In this document: piece after piece, positions 42,749-53,935 of the stretch
Position numbering within the stretch: position 1 is the stretch's first letter
How the letters are laid out: each line of letters opens with the position of its first letter
Source: JAWVYT01 sp046483065
Lineage (GTDB): Bacteria; Gemmatimonadota; Gemmatimonadetes; Longimicrobiales; RSA9
Length of the DNA stretch: 55,256 nt
Assembly: GCA_046483065.1 (NCBI GenBank)
Contig: JAWODW010000091.1
Location: forward strand, 1 to 55,256
Direction: 5' to 3'
Position numbers and translations under genes: made by a program
The notes under the pieces: model-generated
What the model was told of the DNA's origin: nothing
Seen by the model: the letters and a program-made list of their open reading frames with translations, nothing else
Database searches by the model: none

Positions 42749-43423
42749 ATGACCCGACCCTCCCTCGTATTCGCCATGGCTTGCGTCGCACTCGCGGCGG
42801 CCACCCCGGCCCCAGGCCAGGAGGCCCACGGGCTCAGCGCCATCGCCGGCGGCGGCTACGAGCGGGGCGGGCCCGGATCGTCGCTCGCCGGCTCCCTCGC
42901 GGCCATCGGATTCGACGACCGCCTCTTCGAAGGCGGAGGCGGATGGGTCGACCACCCCCGGCTCTACGACGCCGGCCTCAACCTGGTCTTCTTCCTGGGC
43001 GGCCACTACCGGTTCCCGGGGCCCTACTCCATCGACGCCATCCTGTCGAACGGCAGCCGCGGCCACGCCCAGGGCTACGACGGCTCCGGCCCCGACCGAC
43101 TCCTCCTCCGATGGTCGTCGCTCCTCCTGACCTCCTCTGTGGGCGTCCACCTCGGTCCGGTCCGCCTGGCGGCGGGGCCCACTGTCAACGTCCTGGTGTG
43201 GGACACCGAGCGGAACTGGTCCGACGAGCGCACCTTCGTCACACCGGTGCCCGGTGCCACGGCCGTGGCCTCCGCCCGGTTTTCCGCCGGCGACGTCCTC
43301 GCCTCCCTCCAGACCGGTGTCCGCACCTTCGCTCCGGCCGACCTCGCGCCGGCGTTGAGCGTGCCCCTGAAGGCGACGTACTCGACATGGTTCGTAGGGG
43401 TGACGATTCTGCCCGTGCGGTGA
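42749..43423 (+). CDS. Secreted protein, possibly outer-membrane beta-barrel
   Basis: 224 aa. Signal peptide (about 1-23, ending TPAPGQ). The mature part alternates Gly/aromatic strands (LNLVFFLGGHYRFPGPY, VGVHLGPVRLAAGPTVNVLVW) and ends in a strand terminating in Arg, which suits a small beta-barrel or related envelope fold. No family recognised. It starts about 235 bp from the tRNA and is followed by the PLP enzyme after 55 bp. Confidence 0.7.
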   Translation: MTRPSLVFAMACVALAAATPAPGQEAHGLSAIAGGGYERGGPGSSLAGSLAAIGFDDRLFEGGGGWVDHPRLYDAGLNLVFFLGGHYRFPGPYSIDAILSNGSRGHAQGYDGSGPDRLLLRWSSLLLTSSVGVHLGPVRLAAGPTVNVLVWDTERNWSDERTFVTPVPGATAVASARFSAGDVLASLQTGVRTFAPADLAPALSVPLKATYSTWFVGVTILPVR

Positions 43424-43478
43424 AGGGGCGACACCCGGCATCACTGGCCACCGCTGCGTCGCCCGCTAGTTTGTCCCC

Positions 43479-44579
43479 ATGCACACATTCCACGATCTCC
43501 CGACCCCCGCGGCGGTCGTCGACCTCGACCGCCTGGACGCCAACCTGCGCCGGATGCACGACTACGCGGATGAGCACGGCCTCCGGCTCCGGCCCCACAT
43601 CAAGACCCACAAGGCCCGCTGGATCGCCGAGGAGCAGGTCCGCCTCGGCGCCGCCGGCGTGACGGTGGCTACCCCCATCGAGGCCGCCGAGATCGGGACG
43701 GCGGCGCCGGAGGTGCTCGTGGCGTACCCGCCGTTCGGGCCCCGGGCCGACGCGCTGGCCGAGGTGATCGCCGGCAGCGATGCCACCGACTTCCTCGTGG
43801 GCCTCGATTCCGTGGAGGCCATCGAGTCCCTCCGCGCCGCCCTGTACAGGGCCGGCGTCATCACCCCCGTGGGCGTGCTGGTGGAGGTCGACCTGGGCAT
43901 GCGCCGGGTGGGCGTGGGCACCGCCGCGCAGGCCGCGGACATCGCCCGGGCCTGCGGCGACGGCGTCGCCTACCGAGGGCTCATGTTCTACCCCGGCCAC
44001 ATCCGGCAGCCCGTGGACGAGCAGACCGAGGACCTCGAGGCGCTCGCCCGGGACCTGGACGCCGTGGTACGGGCGCTCGGCGACGACGGGCTGGCGCCGG
44101 AGATCGTGAGCGGCGGCTCCACACCCACCGCCTTCCGCTCCCACGAGGTCCCGCACCAGACCGAGATCCGGGCCGGGACCTACGTCTACAACGACCGGAC
44201 CACCGCCGCCATCGACGCGTGCGGCTGGGACCACTGCGCCTACACGATCCTGGGCACCGTCATCAGCACGGCGGTCCCCGGCCAGGCCGTGGTGGACGCC
44301 GGCACCAAATCACTCTCCGGCGACGGGATCCGGGCCCCCGGCTACGGCGGCTACGGCCAGCTCCTCGAGCACCCCGAGGTCACCGTCGCCTCCAAGTCCG
44401 AGGAGCACGGGATCCTCGACCTGTCGAGCACCGACTGGCGCCCCCGCCTCGGCGACCTCGTCCGGATCATCCCGAACCACGTCTGCGTGTCGGTGAACCT
44501 CCAGCGCGTGGTGTTCGGCATCAGGGACGGCGTGATCGAGCGGGAGTGGAGCGTCGATGGCCGGGGGTGGTTCCCTTGA
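43479..44579 (+). CDS. D-threonine-aldolase / D-serine-dehydratase-like PLP enzyme
   Basis: 366 aa, fold-type III (alanine-racemase-like barrel). Lys42 in RPHIKTHK is the PLP lysine; LVEVDLGMRRVGV, MFYPGHIR, EIVSGGSTPTAF and the C-terminal metal-site segment IPNHVCVSVN, with EEHGILDL, match the D-threonine aldolase group. It would cleave or dehydrate D-beta-hydroxy amino acids. No signal peptide. Confidence 0.9.
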   Translation: MHTFHDLPTPAAVVDLDRLDANLRRMHDYADEHGLRLRPHIKTHKARWIAEEQVRLGAAGVTVATPIEAAEIGTAAPEVLVAYPPFGPRADALAEVIAGSDATDFLVGLDSVEAIESLRAALYRAGVITPVGVLVEVDLGMRRVGVGTAAQAADIARACGDGVAYRGLMFYPGHIRQPVDEQTEDLEALARDLDAVVRALGDDGLAPEIVSGGSTPTAFRSHEVPHQTEIRAGTYVYNDRTTAAIDACGWDHCAYTILGTVISTAVPGQAVVDAGTKSLSGDGIRAPGYGGYGQLLEHPEVTVASKSEEHGILDLSSTDWRPRLGDLVRIIPNHVCVSVNLQRVVFGIRDGVIEREWSVDGRGWFP

Positions 44580-44640
44580 CGCGGTGGCCAAGTGCGGCTC
44601 GCATTCATTAGTTAACCCCCGTATTATATTCTACCAAATT

Positions 44641-44652
44641 GCAGAATTCTGC
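44641..44652. promoter_or_regulatory. 12-bp perfect palindrome upstream of the RCC1 gene
   Basis: GCAGAATTCTGC in the 145-bp AT-rich gap before the Ig/RCC1 lipoprotein. The gap also has TATTATATT (about 44622) as a possible -10. The palindrome may be an operator. Confidence 0.35.
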
Positions 44653-44724
44653 TATCCGTGCGACGGAGCCGTACTAGCAAGGATTCTCATCTCCCCTACC
44701 TCACATCACAGCACGGAGGTCCGG

Positions 44725-47700
44725 ATGGTCAAGCGCATCGCTGGCGCATTATTCCTTTGTTCCACGCTCATCCTACTCTCATGCGGTGACGACGCCACGA
44801 CGGTCGTCACCCCGGCCGACCTGCTCATCGTGAGCGGCGACGGCCAGACCGGGACGGTCGGGGAGGCCCTCTCCCAGGAGGTGACGGTCCAGGTAGTGGA
44901 CGCCGACGATCAGCCGATCAGCGGCGTGGACGTGACGTTCGAGACCGACAACGGGTCGGTCTCGCCGGCAACGGCAACGACGTCCGCCCAGGGCCAGGCC
45001 TCCACCACATGGACGCTGGGGACCACCGCGGGATCGCACCAGGCGACCGCAACGGCCGACGGCGTGTCCGCGAACTTCTCGGCGACCGCCGAGGCGGCCG
45101 AGGCGGCGTCGGTCGCCATCTCGCCGGCGGCGCCCGACACCTTCACGGCACTCGACGCCACGACCCAGCTTTCGGCCAACGCCGAGGACACGTACGGCAA
45201 CGCCGTGACCGGCGTGACCTGGACCTCGAGCGATGACGCCGTGGCGACCGTGGACGGCAGCGGGCTGATCACAGCCGTGTCGAACGGCACGGCCCAGATC
45301 GCGGCCTCGTCTGGCTCGGCGGCCGACACCGTGGACGTGGTCGTCGATCAGCAGGCGTCCGACGTGTCCATCACGGGCGCGACCGACCGGCTCGTGTGGG
45401 CGGAGACGCTCCAGCTCGACGGGAGCGCCGTGGACGCCAACGGGAACCCGGTCGCGGGCTCCACCATGACCTGGTCCTCCGGCGATACCAGCACCGCATC
45501 AGTGGACACGAGCGGCCTGGTCACGGGTGAAGGGGTCGGCACGGTCGACATCATCGCGACGCTCGATGCGTTCGCCGATACGTTCGCGGTGACGGTCACG
45601 CCGGTACCCGACGCGTCGATGAGCAACAGCTACGATCACGGCTGCCTGCTCGACGAGACCGGCGCAGCCTACTGCTGGGGTGCGAACGGAGCCGGACAGC
45701 TCGGCGATGGGACGAACGACTACAGCAACACGCCGGTCGCCGTATCGGGCGGCCACCAGTTCGTGGCGCTGGCTCCGGCACACTACCAGCATCAGTGCGC
45801 CCTGACGGACACGGGCACAGCGTACTGCTGGGGCCTGAACGACCACGGCCAGCTCGGTGACGGGGGTGGCGCCAACAGCAACGTTCCGGTGGCCGTGTCG
45901 GGTGGCATGACGTTCGACGCGCTGACCTCCGGGTTCCTCCACACCTGTGGTCTGGACCCGGACGGGAACGGGTACTGCTGGGGCCGCAACGCCGAGGGTC
46001 AGCTCGGCGACGGCACCACGACAAGCAGGTCCACGCCCACGGCGATGTCCACCACGCTCACCTTCGATGACCTGAACGCCGGCGGATACCACACCTGTGC
46101 ACTGAACGGCACGCAGGGCTACTGCTGGGGCCAGAACACCGAGGGTCAGATCGGTGATGGGACGACGGCCTCGCCGCGGACCACACCGGTCTCGGTGGCC
46201 GGCGGACTCGAGCTGGCCACGATCTCGGCCGGCGCGGTCCACACCTGTGGCATGACCACGTCCGGTGCTCCGTACTGCTGGGGTGCCAACGTGTACGGCG
46301 CGGTGGGCGACGGGACCACGGACCAGACGTCTTCGCCGACCGCGGTGAGCGACCTGGCAACGGTCGACCAGATCTCGGCCGGGTTCTACATTTCGTGCGC
46401 CATCGCCTCCGAGACTGACTACTGCTGGGGATACAACGGTTACGGCGCCCTCGGCGATGGCACGCTGACCAACCGAGCAACGCCGAGCCAGGTGGTCGGC
46501 GGGATTTCGTGGGTACGGACGGACGCGGGGTTCTTCTTCTCCTGCGGCACCTCCGCCGACGGCACGCCGTACTGCTGGGGCTACAGCTACTACGTGGGCG
46601 ATGGGTCCAGTGCGGAGCAGCCCACGCCGGTGCAGGTCGCGGGCGGCCACACCTTCACGAACGTGAGCGCGGGCGACGACATGACCTGTGCTGCGACGGG
46701 CACCCCCGACGCCTACTGCTGGGGTAACAACGGCGAAGGCCAGCTGGGCATCACCGACTCGACCCGCTTCAAGACCACGCCCACCCAGATCACCGAGGTG
46801 GCGCTGGAGCAGGTGGCGTCCGGGTACGAGTTCGGCTGCGGCCTCGCGGCCGACGGCACGGCGTACTGCTGGGGCGAGAACCTCAGTGGTCAACTCGGCA
46901 CCGGTGCGTCGGGCGACACGGCCGTCGCGCCGGTGGCCGTGGATGCCGCGTTCACGTTCTCGGACATCACCGTGGGGCAGAACCACGCCTGCGGGATCCG
47001 GGCATCCGACGGTACCGCGTACTGCTGGGGTGAGAACGACTGGGGCCAGCTCGGTGACGGGACGACGACGGACCGTCTCTCGCCGCAGCTCGTTTCCGGC
47101 GGCCACTCCTTCGCGTCCATCGGCGCTGGCAGGGATCACACCTGTGCCGTGGCCGGGACCGGGACCACTTACTGCTGGGGGTACAACGCGAACGGCCAGC
47201 TCGGCGATGCGACGAACACCGACCGCACTACGCCCACGACCGTCGCCGGCGGCCTCGGGTTCGACCAGGTGACGACCGGGTTCGACCACAGCTGCGGCGT
47301 GACGGTCGGCGACCAGGCCTACTGCTGGGGTGCCAACTTCGACGGACAGCTCGGCGATGGGTCCACCACCGCCGCGAACACGCCCCAGGCCGTGACGGGG
47401 GGCGTCAGCTTCGACATGCTCGATGCGGGCTACTGGCACACCTGCGGCGTCGGTACGTCCGGAACGGCGTACTGCTGGGGCGCAGGCAACGACGGCCAGA
47501 TCGGGAACGGGAGCCTGGCGGACCAGACGTCGCCCACGCCGATCCAGGGGGGCTACACCATGGCCAGCATCTCCGGCGGCGATGAGCACTCCTGTGCCAT
47601 CACCACCGGCGGCGACACCTACTGCTGGGGCACCGTCGGCTTCGGCCAGCTCGGCGACGGCTCCTCGGTGGTCACCGATCCGACGCCGGTGGCCGGGTCT

Positions 47701-47889
47701 CATACGATCGTAACCAGCCCCCTCACGAGTGCGACCACTACGTTCGGGTGGGGCGGCTCGACGAGGCTGGGTGAGCCGGCAGGTCTGACGGCTCGGGAGC
47801 TGCGCGCGATCCAGCAGCAGATGGAGCAGCTCGGTCTGCCGACGGGTGATCCGTTCGAGCGGGACGAGGAAGGGATCAAGCGGCAGTAG
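44725..47889 (+). CDS. Large Ig-like/RCC1-repeat lipoprotein
   Basis: 1054 aa. ATG 44725 has GGAGGT 4 nt upstream and yields a lipoprotein signal with Cys20 (LILLSCGDD); the frame extends upstream to 44557 without signal. Domains: one Big_1-like Ig domain (about 35-125), two Big_2-like Ig domains (about 130-300), then about 14 RCC1-type repeats of roughly 50 residues, each with a motif like HxCxL...YCWGxNxxGQLGDG. Every repeat has a Cys pair, suggesting one disulfide per blade and a two-propeller or long-propeller surface protein. Probably exposed on the outer membrane. A strong hairpin follows. Confidence 0.93.
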   Translation: MVKRIAGALFLCSTLILLSCGDDATTVVTPADLLIVSGDGQTGTVGEALSQEVTVQVVDADDQPISGVDVTFETDNGSVSPATATTSAQGQASTTWTLGTTAGSHQATATADGVSANFSATAEAAEAASVAISPAAPDTFTALDATTQLSANAEDTYGNAVTGVTWTSSDDAVATVDGSGLITAVSNGTAQIAASSGSAADTVDVVVDQQASDVSITGATDRLVWAETLQLDGSAVDANGNPVAGSTMTWSSGDTSTASVDTSGLVTGEGVGTVDIIATLDAFADTFAVTVTPVPDASMSNSYDHGCLLDETGAAYCWGANGAGQLGDGTNDYSNTPVAVSGGHQFVALAPAHYQHQCALTDTGTAYCWGLNDHGQLGDGGGANSNVPVAVSGGMTFDALTSGFLHTCGLDPDGNGYCWGRNAEGQLGDGTTTSRSTPTAMSTTLTFDDLNAGGYHTCALNGTQGYCWGQNTEGQIGDGTTASPRTTPVSVAGGLELATISAGAVHTCGMTTSGAPYCWGANVYGAVGDGTTDQTSSPTAVSDLATVDQISAGFYISCAIASETDYCWGYNGYGALGDGTLTNRATPSQVVGGISWVRTDAGFFFSCGTSADGTPYCWGYSYYVGDGSSAEQPTPVQVAGGHTFTNVSAGDDMTCAATGTPDAYCWGNNGEGQLGITDSTRFKTTPTQITEVALEQVASGYEFGCGLAADGTAYCWGENLSGQLGTGASGDTAVAPVAVDAAFTFSDITVGQNHACGIRASDGTAYCWGENDWGQLGDGTTTDRLSPQLVSGGHSFASIGAGRDHTCAVAGTGTTYCWGYNANGQLGDATNTDRTTPTTVAGGLGFDQVTTGFDHSCGVTVGDQAYCWGANFDGQLGDGSTTAANTPQAVTGGVSFDMLDAGYWHTCGVGTSGTAYCWGAGNDGQIGNGSLADQTSPTPIQGGYTMASISGGDEHSCAITTGGDTYCWGTVGFGQLGDGSSVVTDPTPVAGSHTIVTSPLTSATTTFGWGGSTRLGEPAGLTARELRAIQQQMEQLGLPTGDPFERDEEGIKRQ

Positions 47890-47911
47890 CCGCACATCGT
47901 TCACACACACC

Positions 47912-47944
47912 GAGCCCCCGGCGATCGCTGGTCGCCGGGGGCTC
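47912..47944. terminator. Hairpin terminator after the RCC1 gene
   Basis: A perfect 13-bp stem (GAGCCCCCGGCGA/TCGCCGGGGGCTC) with a 7-nt loop, 23 bp after the stop, followed by only a short T-containing run. It lies between convergent RCC1 and pdxH genes and can serve both. Confidence 0.8.
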
Positions 47945-47973
47945 TCTTGCTGTATGGGTGCTACGGCCGGTCG

Positions 47974-48648
47974 CTAGGGCGAGAGCCGGCTCACCGTCCA
48001 TCCCCAGTCCTCGCCCCGCCGGTACAGGATCCGGTCGTGCATCCGGTTCGCCCGCCCCTGCCAGAACTCGATCCGCTCGGGGACCACCCGGTACCCGCCC
48101 CAGAACGGCGGCAGCGGGACGTCGCGGCCGGCGAACTCCTCTTCCTTCTCCCGGAACCGTGCCTCCAGCTCCTGGCGGCCGTCGAGCGCCGCGCTCTGCC
48201 GCGAGGCCCACGCCGCGATCTGGCTGCCCCGGGGCCGGGTGCGGTGGTACGCCTCCGACTGCGCCTGGCTGACCCGCTCGACCGTGCCCTCGATCCGGAT
48301 CTGGCGGTGGAGCGTGGTCCAGTGGAAGAGGAGCGCCGCCCGCGGGTTCGCGTCGAGTTCGGCCGACTTCCGACTGTCGTAGTTGGTGTAGAAGACGAAC
48401 CCCTGGTCCGGGCCCCACTCCTTGAGGAGCACCTGCCGCGACGACGGCGCGCCGTCGGGACTCGCGGTGGCGAGGTTCATGTTCTCGGGGAGGTAGAGCC
48501 CGGCGTTCTTCGCGTCGTAGAACCAGCGGTCGAAGAGCGGGAACGGGTCATCGGTGGCCTCCTCGTCGGTCAGCGTCTGCTGGTCGATCCCCCGGATGGC
48601 GCCCTGCCCCGCGGTCCAGAGCGCCCGGATGGTGGAGAGGAGTCCCAT
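47974..48648 (-). CDS. pdxH: Pyridoxamine 5'-phosphate oxidase
   Basis: 224 aa. FMN-binding split-barrel protein with the family segments ATASPDGAPSSRQVLLK, FVFYTNYDSRKSAEL, ALLFHW, RQIRIEGTVERV and the C-terminal EFWQGRANRMHDR...WTVSRLSP. Makes pyridoxal phosphate, which the PLP enzymes of the window need. Its start overlaps the DUF971 stop by one base. Confidence 0.96.
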   Translation of the reverse strand: MGLLSTIRALWTAGQGAIRGIDQQTLTDEEATDDPFPLFDRWFYDAKNAGLYLPENMNLATASPDGAPSSRQVLLKEWGPDQGFVFYTNYDSRKSAELDANPRAALLFHWTTLHRQIRIEGTVERVSQAQSEAYHRTRPRGSQIAAWASRQSAALDGRQELEARFREKEEEFAGRDVPLPPFWGGYRVVPERIEFWQGRANRMHDRILYRRGEDWGWTVSRLSP

Positions 48649-49109
48649 CAGGAGGCTTCGCCGGTGGCGGCCGCCTCATCCCCGGAGCCCGGGGCGCCAC
48701 CGGACGATGGGTCGGCCCCGTCGTCGTCCTCGTGCTCCATCCGGAGGAACCGGGCCCGGTCGTCCGGCTGGCCCTCCGCCTCCCGCCTCGCCGCGCACTC
48801 GTCGCACGGGCAGAGGCGGCGCAGGAGGTCGTACGGGTAGATCCCGGTGTCGTGGCCGTCGGGCCACTTGAACGCCAGGGCGTAGCCGCCCACGTAGTTG
48901 ATGGCCACCGGCATGATGTCTTCCGGTACGGAGGCCGGGTCCAGGAGCGGCTTCCCGGTGAACTCGTCCACGCACCCGGCGCACGGACACGCCAGCCGGA
49001 TCTGCCGGGGCACGTACTCGCTCGTGTGCCCGTCCTTCCACACGATCCGGAGCCGCTGCCCGTCCTCCGTGGGCTCGACCCGCATGGGCTTCACATTGTG
49101 CTTGGGCAC
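48648..49109 (-). CDS. DUF971-family protein
   Basis: 153 aa. The DUF971 core (about 5-110) has LRIVWKDGHTSEY, the cysteine motif CPCAGCVDEFTG, PVAINYVGGYALAFKWPDGHDTGIYPYDLLRRLCPCDEC. The four or so cysteines suggest metal binding. An acidic tail follows. Found in proteins tied to Fe-S and BBOX-like enzymes; role here unknown. It lies 4 bp after acnA, in an acnA-DUF971-pdxH operon. Confidence 0.9.
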   Translation of the reverse strand: MPKHNVKPMRVEPTEDGQRLRIVWKDGHTSEYVPRQIRLACPCAGCVDEFTGKPLLDPASVPEDIMPVAINYVGGYALAFKWPDGHDTGIYPYDLLRRLCPCDECAARREAEGQPDDRARFLRMEHEDDDGADPSSGGAPGSGDEAAATGEAS

Positions 49110-49113
49110 GGTT

Positions 49114-51837
<2,724 letters not shown>

Positions 51838-52303
51838 GGTATGTCCTCGGTGTGCCTGTATGCGTGCAATCCTCGGCCGGCATCCCATCGGAGAGGGCGG
51901 GGCGTTGAGACGGTCGGGGCGGCGGTGCCCGCTGTGCGTTCATTCGCCGCCCATCACAACCTTCGCCGCTGCACTTCGTGCGCGGCGAGGCCCATCCTTC
52001 CCGGCTGCTTCACCTCGGCGGTGCGGGCGGCAAGTTGTGCCGCTTCGCGGGCACCGCCACCCCTCCGTGCGCCCCTGCGTTCCGATGATCGGCCAGCACC
52101 GGATTGTCGTGCATTTGGAGAACTGATGCAAACCTCGGGCGAACAGGGGGCGCAGCGCCACCATCACCGCAGGTCGATGGATGGCGTGGGGGAACTCCAC
52201 GGACGGTCTTTGCAGGGGATGCGGGGTGGGCCACACCGCAGTGCAGTTCCCACCCCGATCCAAGCCCGGGTCAGGCCCGGACACCACGCCCCGTCACTCG
52301 CGT

Positions 52304-52367
52304 CTGTGGCAGGGCCGGGACGTGGGGCGAACCGTGGGGGATCGGCGGCTGTGGCAGGGCCGGGACG
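52304..52367. repeat. 19-bp direct repeat pair
   Basis: CTGTGGCAGGGCCGGGACG occurs at 52304-52322 and again at 52349-52367, 45 bp apart, both followed by GTGGGG/CTGCCCC-type sequence. Perfect match between copies. Confidence 0.8.
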
Positions 52368-52401
52368 CTGCCCCACGCCACTGGCGAGCGCAACTCGTCG
52401 G

Positions 52402-52549
52402 TCAGGCGCCGCGGGTCTGATCGAATTCGGGGACGGGCTCGGGGTCGGCGGGATCGAATGCGAGCGTCCAGTCGAAGTGGTCGGCATCGGCATCGGGTGG
52501 GGTGGTGGGCAAGGGGGGGGGCTTCAAACCGACGGTGTCGGAGTCGCAC
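52402..52549 (-). pseudogene. Possible remnant of a gene's 3' end
   Basis: On the minus strand the frame ending at the stop at 52402 reads an Asp/Pro-rich tail (for example FDWTLAFDPADPEP, then VPEFDQTRGA) that resembles the C-terminus of a real protein, such as some transposases. It is cut at its upstream side by the 204-bp repeat at 52550. Identity not established. Confidence 0.3.
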
Positions 52550-52753
52550 GGGTCGGCGGGCGGCGGCGTCCCAAACTCTGCGTTCATCGGTGGTCTAGGG
52601 ACGCGATGAGGGTTTGGGTCGGTGGGCGACCCGAAACTTCCGATCGTCGCCTTGCGAGATCCATGGAAGGAGACTTTGGGTCGCCAGGCGTCCCAAAGTC
52701 TCCATTCGTTTGTCGAAGGTCGATGACCGGAAGGTTTGGGACATCCTCGCCGC
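52550..52753. repeat. 204-bp palindrome-rich repeat, copy 1
   Basis: Matches 53732-53935 with 11 mismatches and no gap (about 95 %). It contains several inverted repeats: a 12-bp perfect stem GGAGACTTTGGG/CCCAAAGTCTCC with 11-nt loop (52669-52703), GTTTGGGTCG/CGACCCGAAAC near 52612-52637, TCATCG/CGATGA, and an outer pair GTCCCAAAC/GTTTGGGAC. All frames stay open by chance of the palindromes; no start or function is seen. Confidence 0.9.
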
Positions 52754-52916
52754 CTCACGGCCCGCCCCTATTCCAACCCGGGTCATTCCCGAACACAACC
52801 ACCCCGCTCGCGGTGAGTGTGGCCGGTGCCGCGTGTGAACGCCCGGGCGCGGCGGCTGGGACTCAGCCGGTGCCCGGAGGCGAGCCCGCCGTACCGGTTG
52901 CGGGCGCCACCCGCCG

Positions 52917-52969
52917 GCCGCATCGCGCACACAACCCCACCGCGAAGGTCCGTAGTCGGGCGACGGTGG
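52917..52969. repeat. 53-bp downstream repeat module, copy 1
   Basis: Matches 54022-54074 (about 90 %), with a shared core CGCGAAGGTCCGTAGTCGGG. It lies 163 bp after copy 1 of the 204-bp repeat, in the same orientation as its partner. Confidence 0.85.
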
Positions 52970-52996
52970 TGCTGCACGTGGTGTTCTGGTAGGAGG

Positions 52997-53401
52997 TCAC
53001 CCCGCCAACAGGTCCGCCGGGTCGATGGCCGTATCCGGGAACGCCTCCAATACCGCCCGGTCCTACGTGGCCAGCCGCACCCCCAGCGTCTCCGCCACCG
53101 CCACGTACTCGCAGGCGTACGCCGAGCAGTCGGATCGCTCGACCAGCTCCAGCACCCGCGCGCCGTCCGGCAGGTACTCCCGGCCATGCAGGATCCGCTC
53201 GGCCCCCCGCACGGCCGCCTCGGCCGCGGCACGATCCATCGTCCCGCGACACAGGTAGCCGGCGAGCACGTTCCGCCACTCGCTCCGCCAGAGCAGCGGC
53301 GCCGCCCACTCCGGATCGGTGGCGACCAGTCCCTCCGCCACAGCCGTGTGCTCGCCTTCGATGAGCAGATAGGCGACGACGTTGACGTCCACCGCGATCA
53401 C
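52997..53401 (-). pseudogene. Decayed PIN-domain toxin (VapC-like)
   Basis: The start overlaps the antitoxin stop by 4 nt (ATGA). Translation reaches an amber TAG at codon 113 (53063-53065), giving 112 aa; reading on, the frame continues with a typical PIN tail (DRAVLEAFPDTAIDPADLL) to a TGA at 52997-52999, about 134 aa in total. Asp5 and Glu41 are present, but the third catalytic Asp, expected in the Y-D-x-E-Y-V context, is Ala96 (YACEYVAVAE; codon GCC where GAC is expected). Both lesions argue the RNase is dead. Confidence 0.8.
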
Positions 53402-53640
53402 GCCCGCCCCTCCTCCTTCGCCTCCTCCAGCTCCCCGTCGGTCAGGTACGGGACAGCCAGCCGCTCCCGCACGGCCCGAGCTCGCGCGAGCAGCTCATCG
53501 GCATCCACGGGCGCTGCCCCCAGGGACCGCTCCAGCCGAATGATGATCTCGCTGTTCAGACTGCGGCGGCTCCTCGCCGCCCGCTCTTTCAGCCCTTGGT
53601 AGAGGTCGTCGGGGATGTTCTTCACGGTGATGTTCGCCAT
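53398..53640 (-). CDS. VapB/FitA-like ribbon-helix-helix antitoxin
   Basis: 80 aa: N-terminal RHH domain (MANITVKNIPDDLYQGLKER, then RRSLNSEIIIRLERSL) and a C-terminal toxin-neutralising segment (ADELLARARAVRERLAV...LTDGELEEAKEEGRA). Ribosome site GAGGGG lies upstream. It would bind the toxin and its own promoter. It overlaps the toxin gene by 4 nt and is bracketed, with it, by the 204-bp repeats. Confidence 0.88.
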   Translation of the reverse strand: MANITVKNIPDDLYQGLKERAARSRRSLNSEIIIRLERSLGAAPVDADELLARARAVRERLAVPYLTDGELEEAKEEGRA

Positions 53641-53656
53641 GGGCCCCTCGCGGTTC

Positions 53657-53675
53657 CGAAACGGTTGCGAAACGG
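53657..53675 (-). promoter_or_regulatory. Likely antitoxin operator
   Basis: CGAAACGG occurs twice, exactly 11 bp apart (53657-53664, 53668-53675), just upstream of the antitoxin start. One-helical-turn spacing suits a pair of RHH dimers binding side by side. Confidence 0.45.
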
Positions 53676-53731
53676 AATCCCGCCCCGGCGCGGCGACCGG
53701 TCAAGAACAGCATCAGCGGTCGATCGGGGTC

Positions 53732-53935
53732 GGGTCGGCGGCCGGCGGCGTCCCAAACTCTACGTTCGTCGGTGGTCTAGGGACGCGATGAGGGTTTGGG
53801 TCGGTGGGCGACCCAAAGCTTCCGATCGTCGCCTCGCCGGATCCATGGAAGGAGACTTTGGGTCGCCAGGCGTCCCAAAGTCTCCACTCATTTGTCGAAG
53901 GTCGATGACCGGAAGGTTTGGGACACCCTCGCCGC
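53732..53935. repeat. 204-bp palindrome-rich repeat, copy 2
   Basis: Second copy of the repeat at 52550-52753, same orientation and same length. The 12-bp stem (53851-53885) is identical, and the GTTTGGGTCG hairpin is kept with a changed but still pairing arm (CGACCCAAAGC). Together the copies bracket the vapBC locus. Confidence 0.9.

Larger units (their letters stand above)
51838..52549. other. Gene-poor, repeat-rich accessory stretch
   Basis: About 700 bases without a supportable gene. It contains a 19-bp sequence repeated 45 bp apart (52304, 52349), a run of nine G (52513-52521), and in 52402-52549 a minus-strand reading that looks like the tail of a former gene. Several long open frames cross it but they are shadows. 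Confidence 0.6.

Noticed and set aside
52783..53232. Minus-strand frame overlapping the toxin as a separate gene
   Set aside because: It is another frame of the vapC region; its residues are Arg/Trp-rich and match no family.
53732..53935. Integron attC site reading of the 204-bp repeats
   Set aside because: They are longer than usual attC sites, the ends do not show the GTTRRRY/RYYYAAC cores, and no integrase gene is visible.
52550..53935. CRISPR array
   Set aside because: Only two copies, 1.2 kb apart, with a gene locus between; no short regular repeats or spacers and no cas gene.
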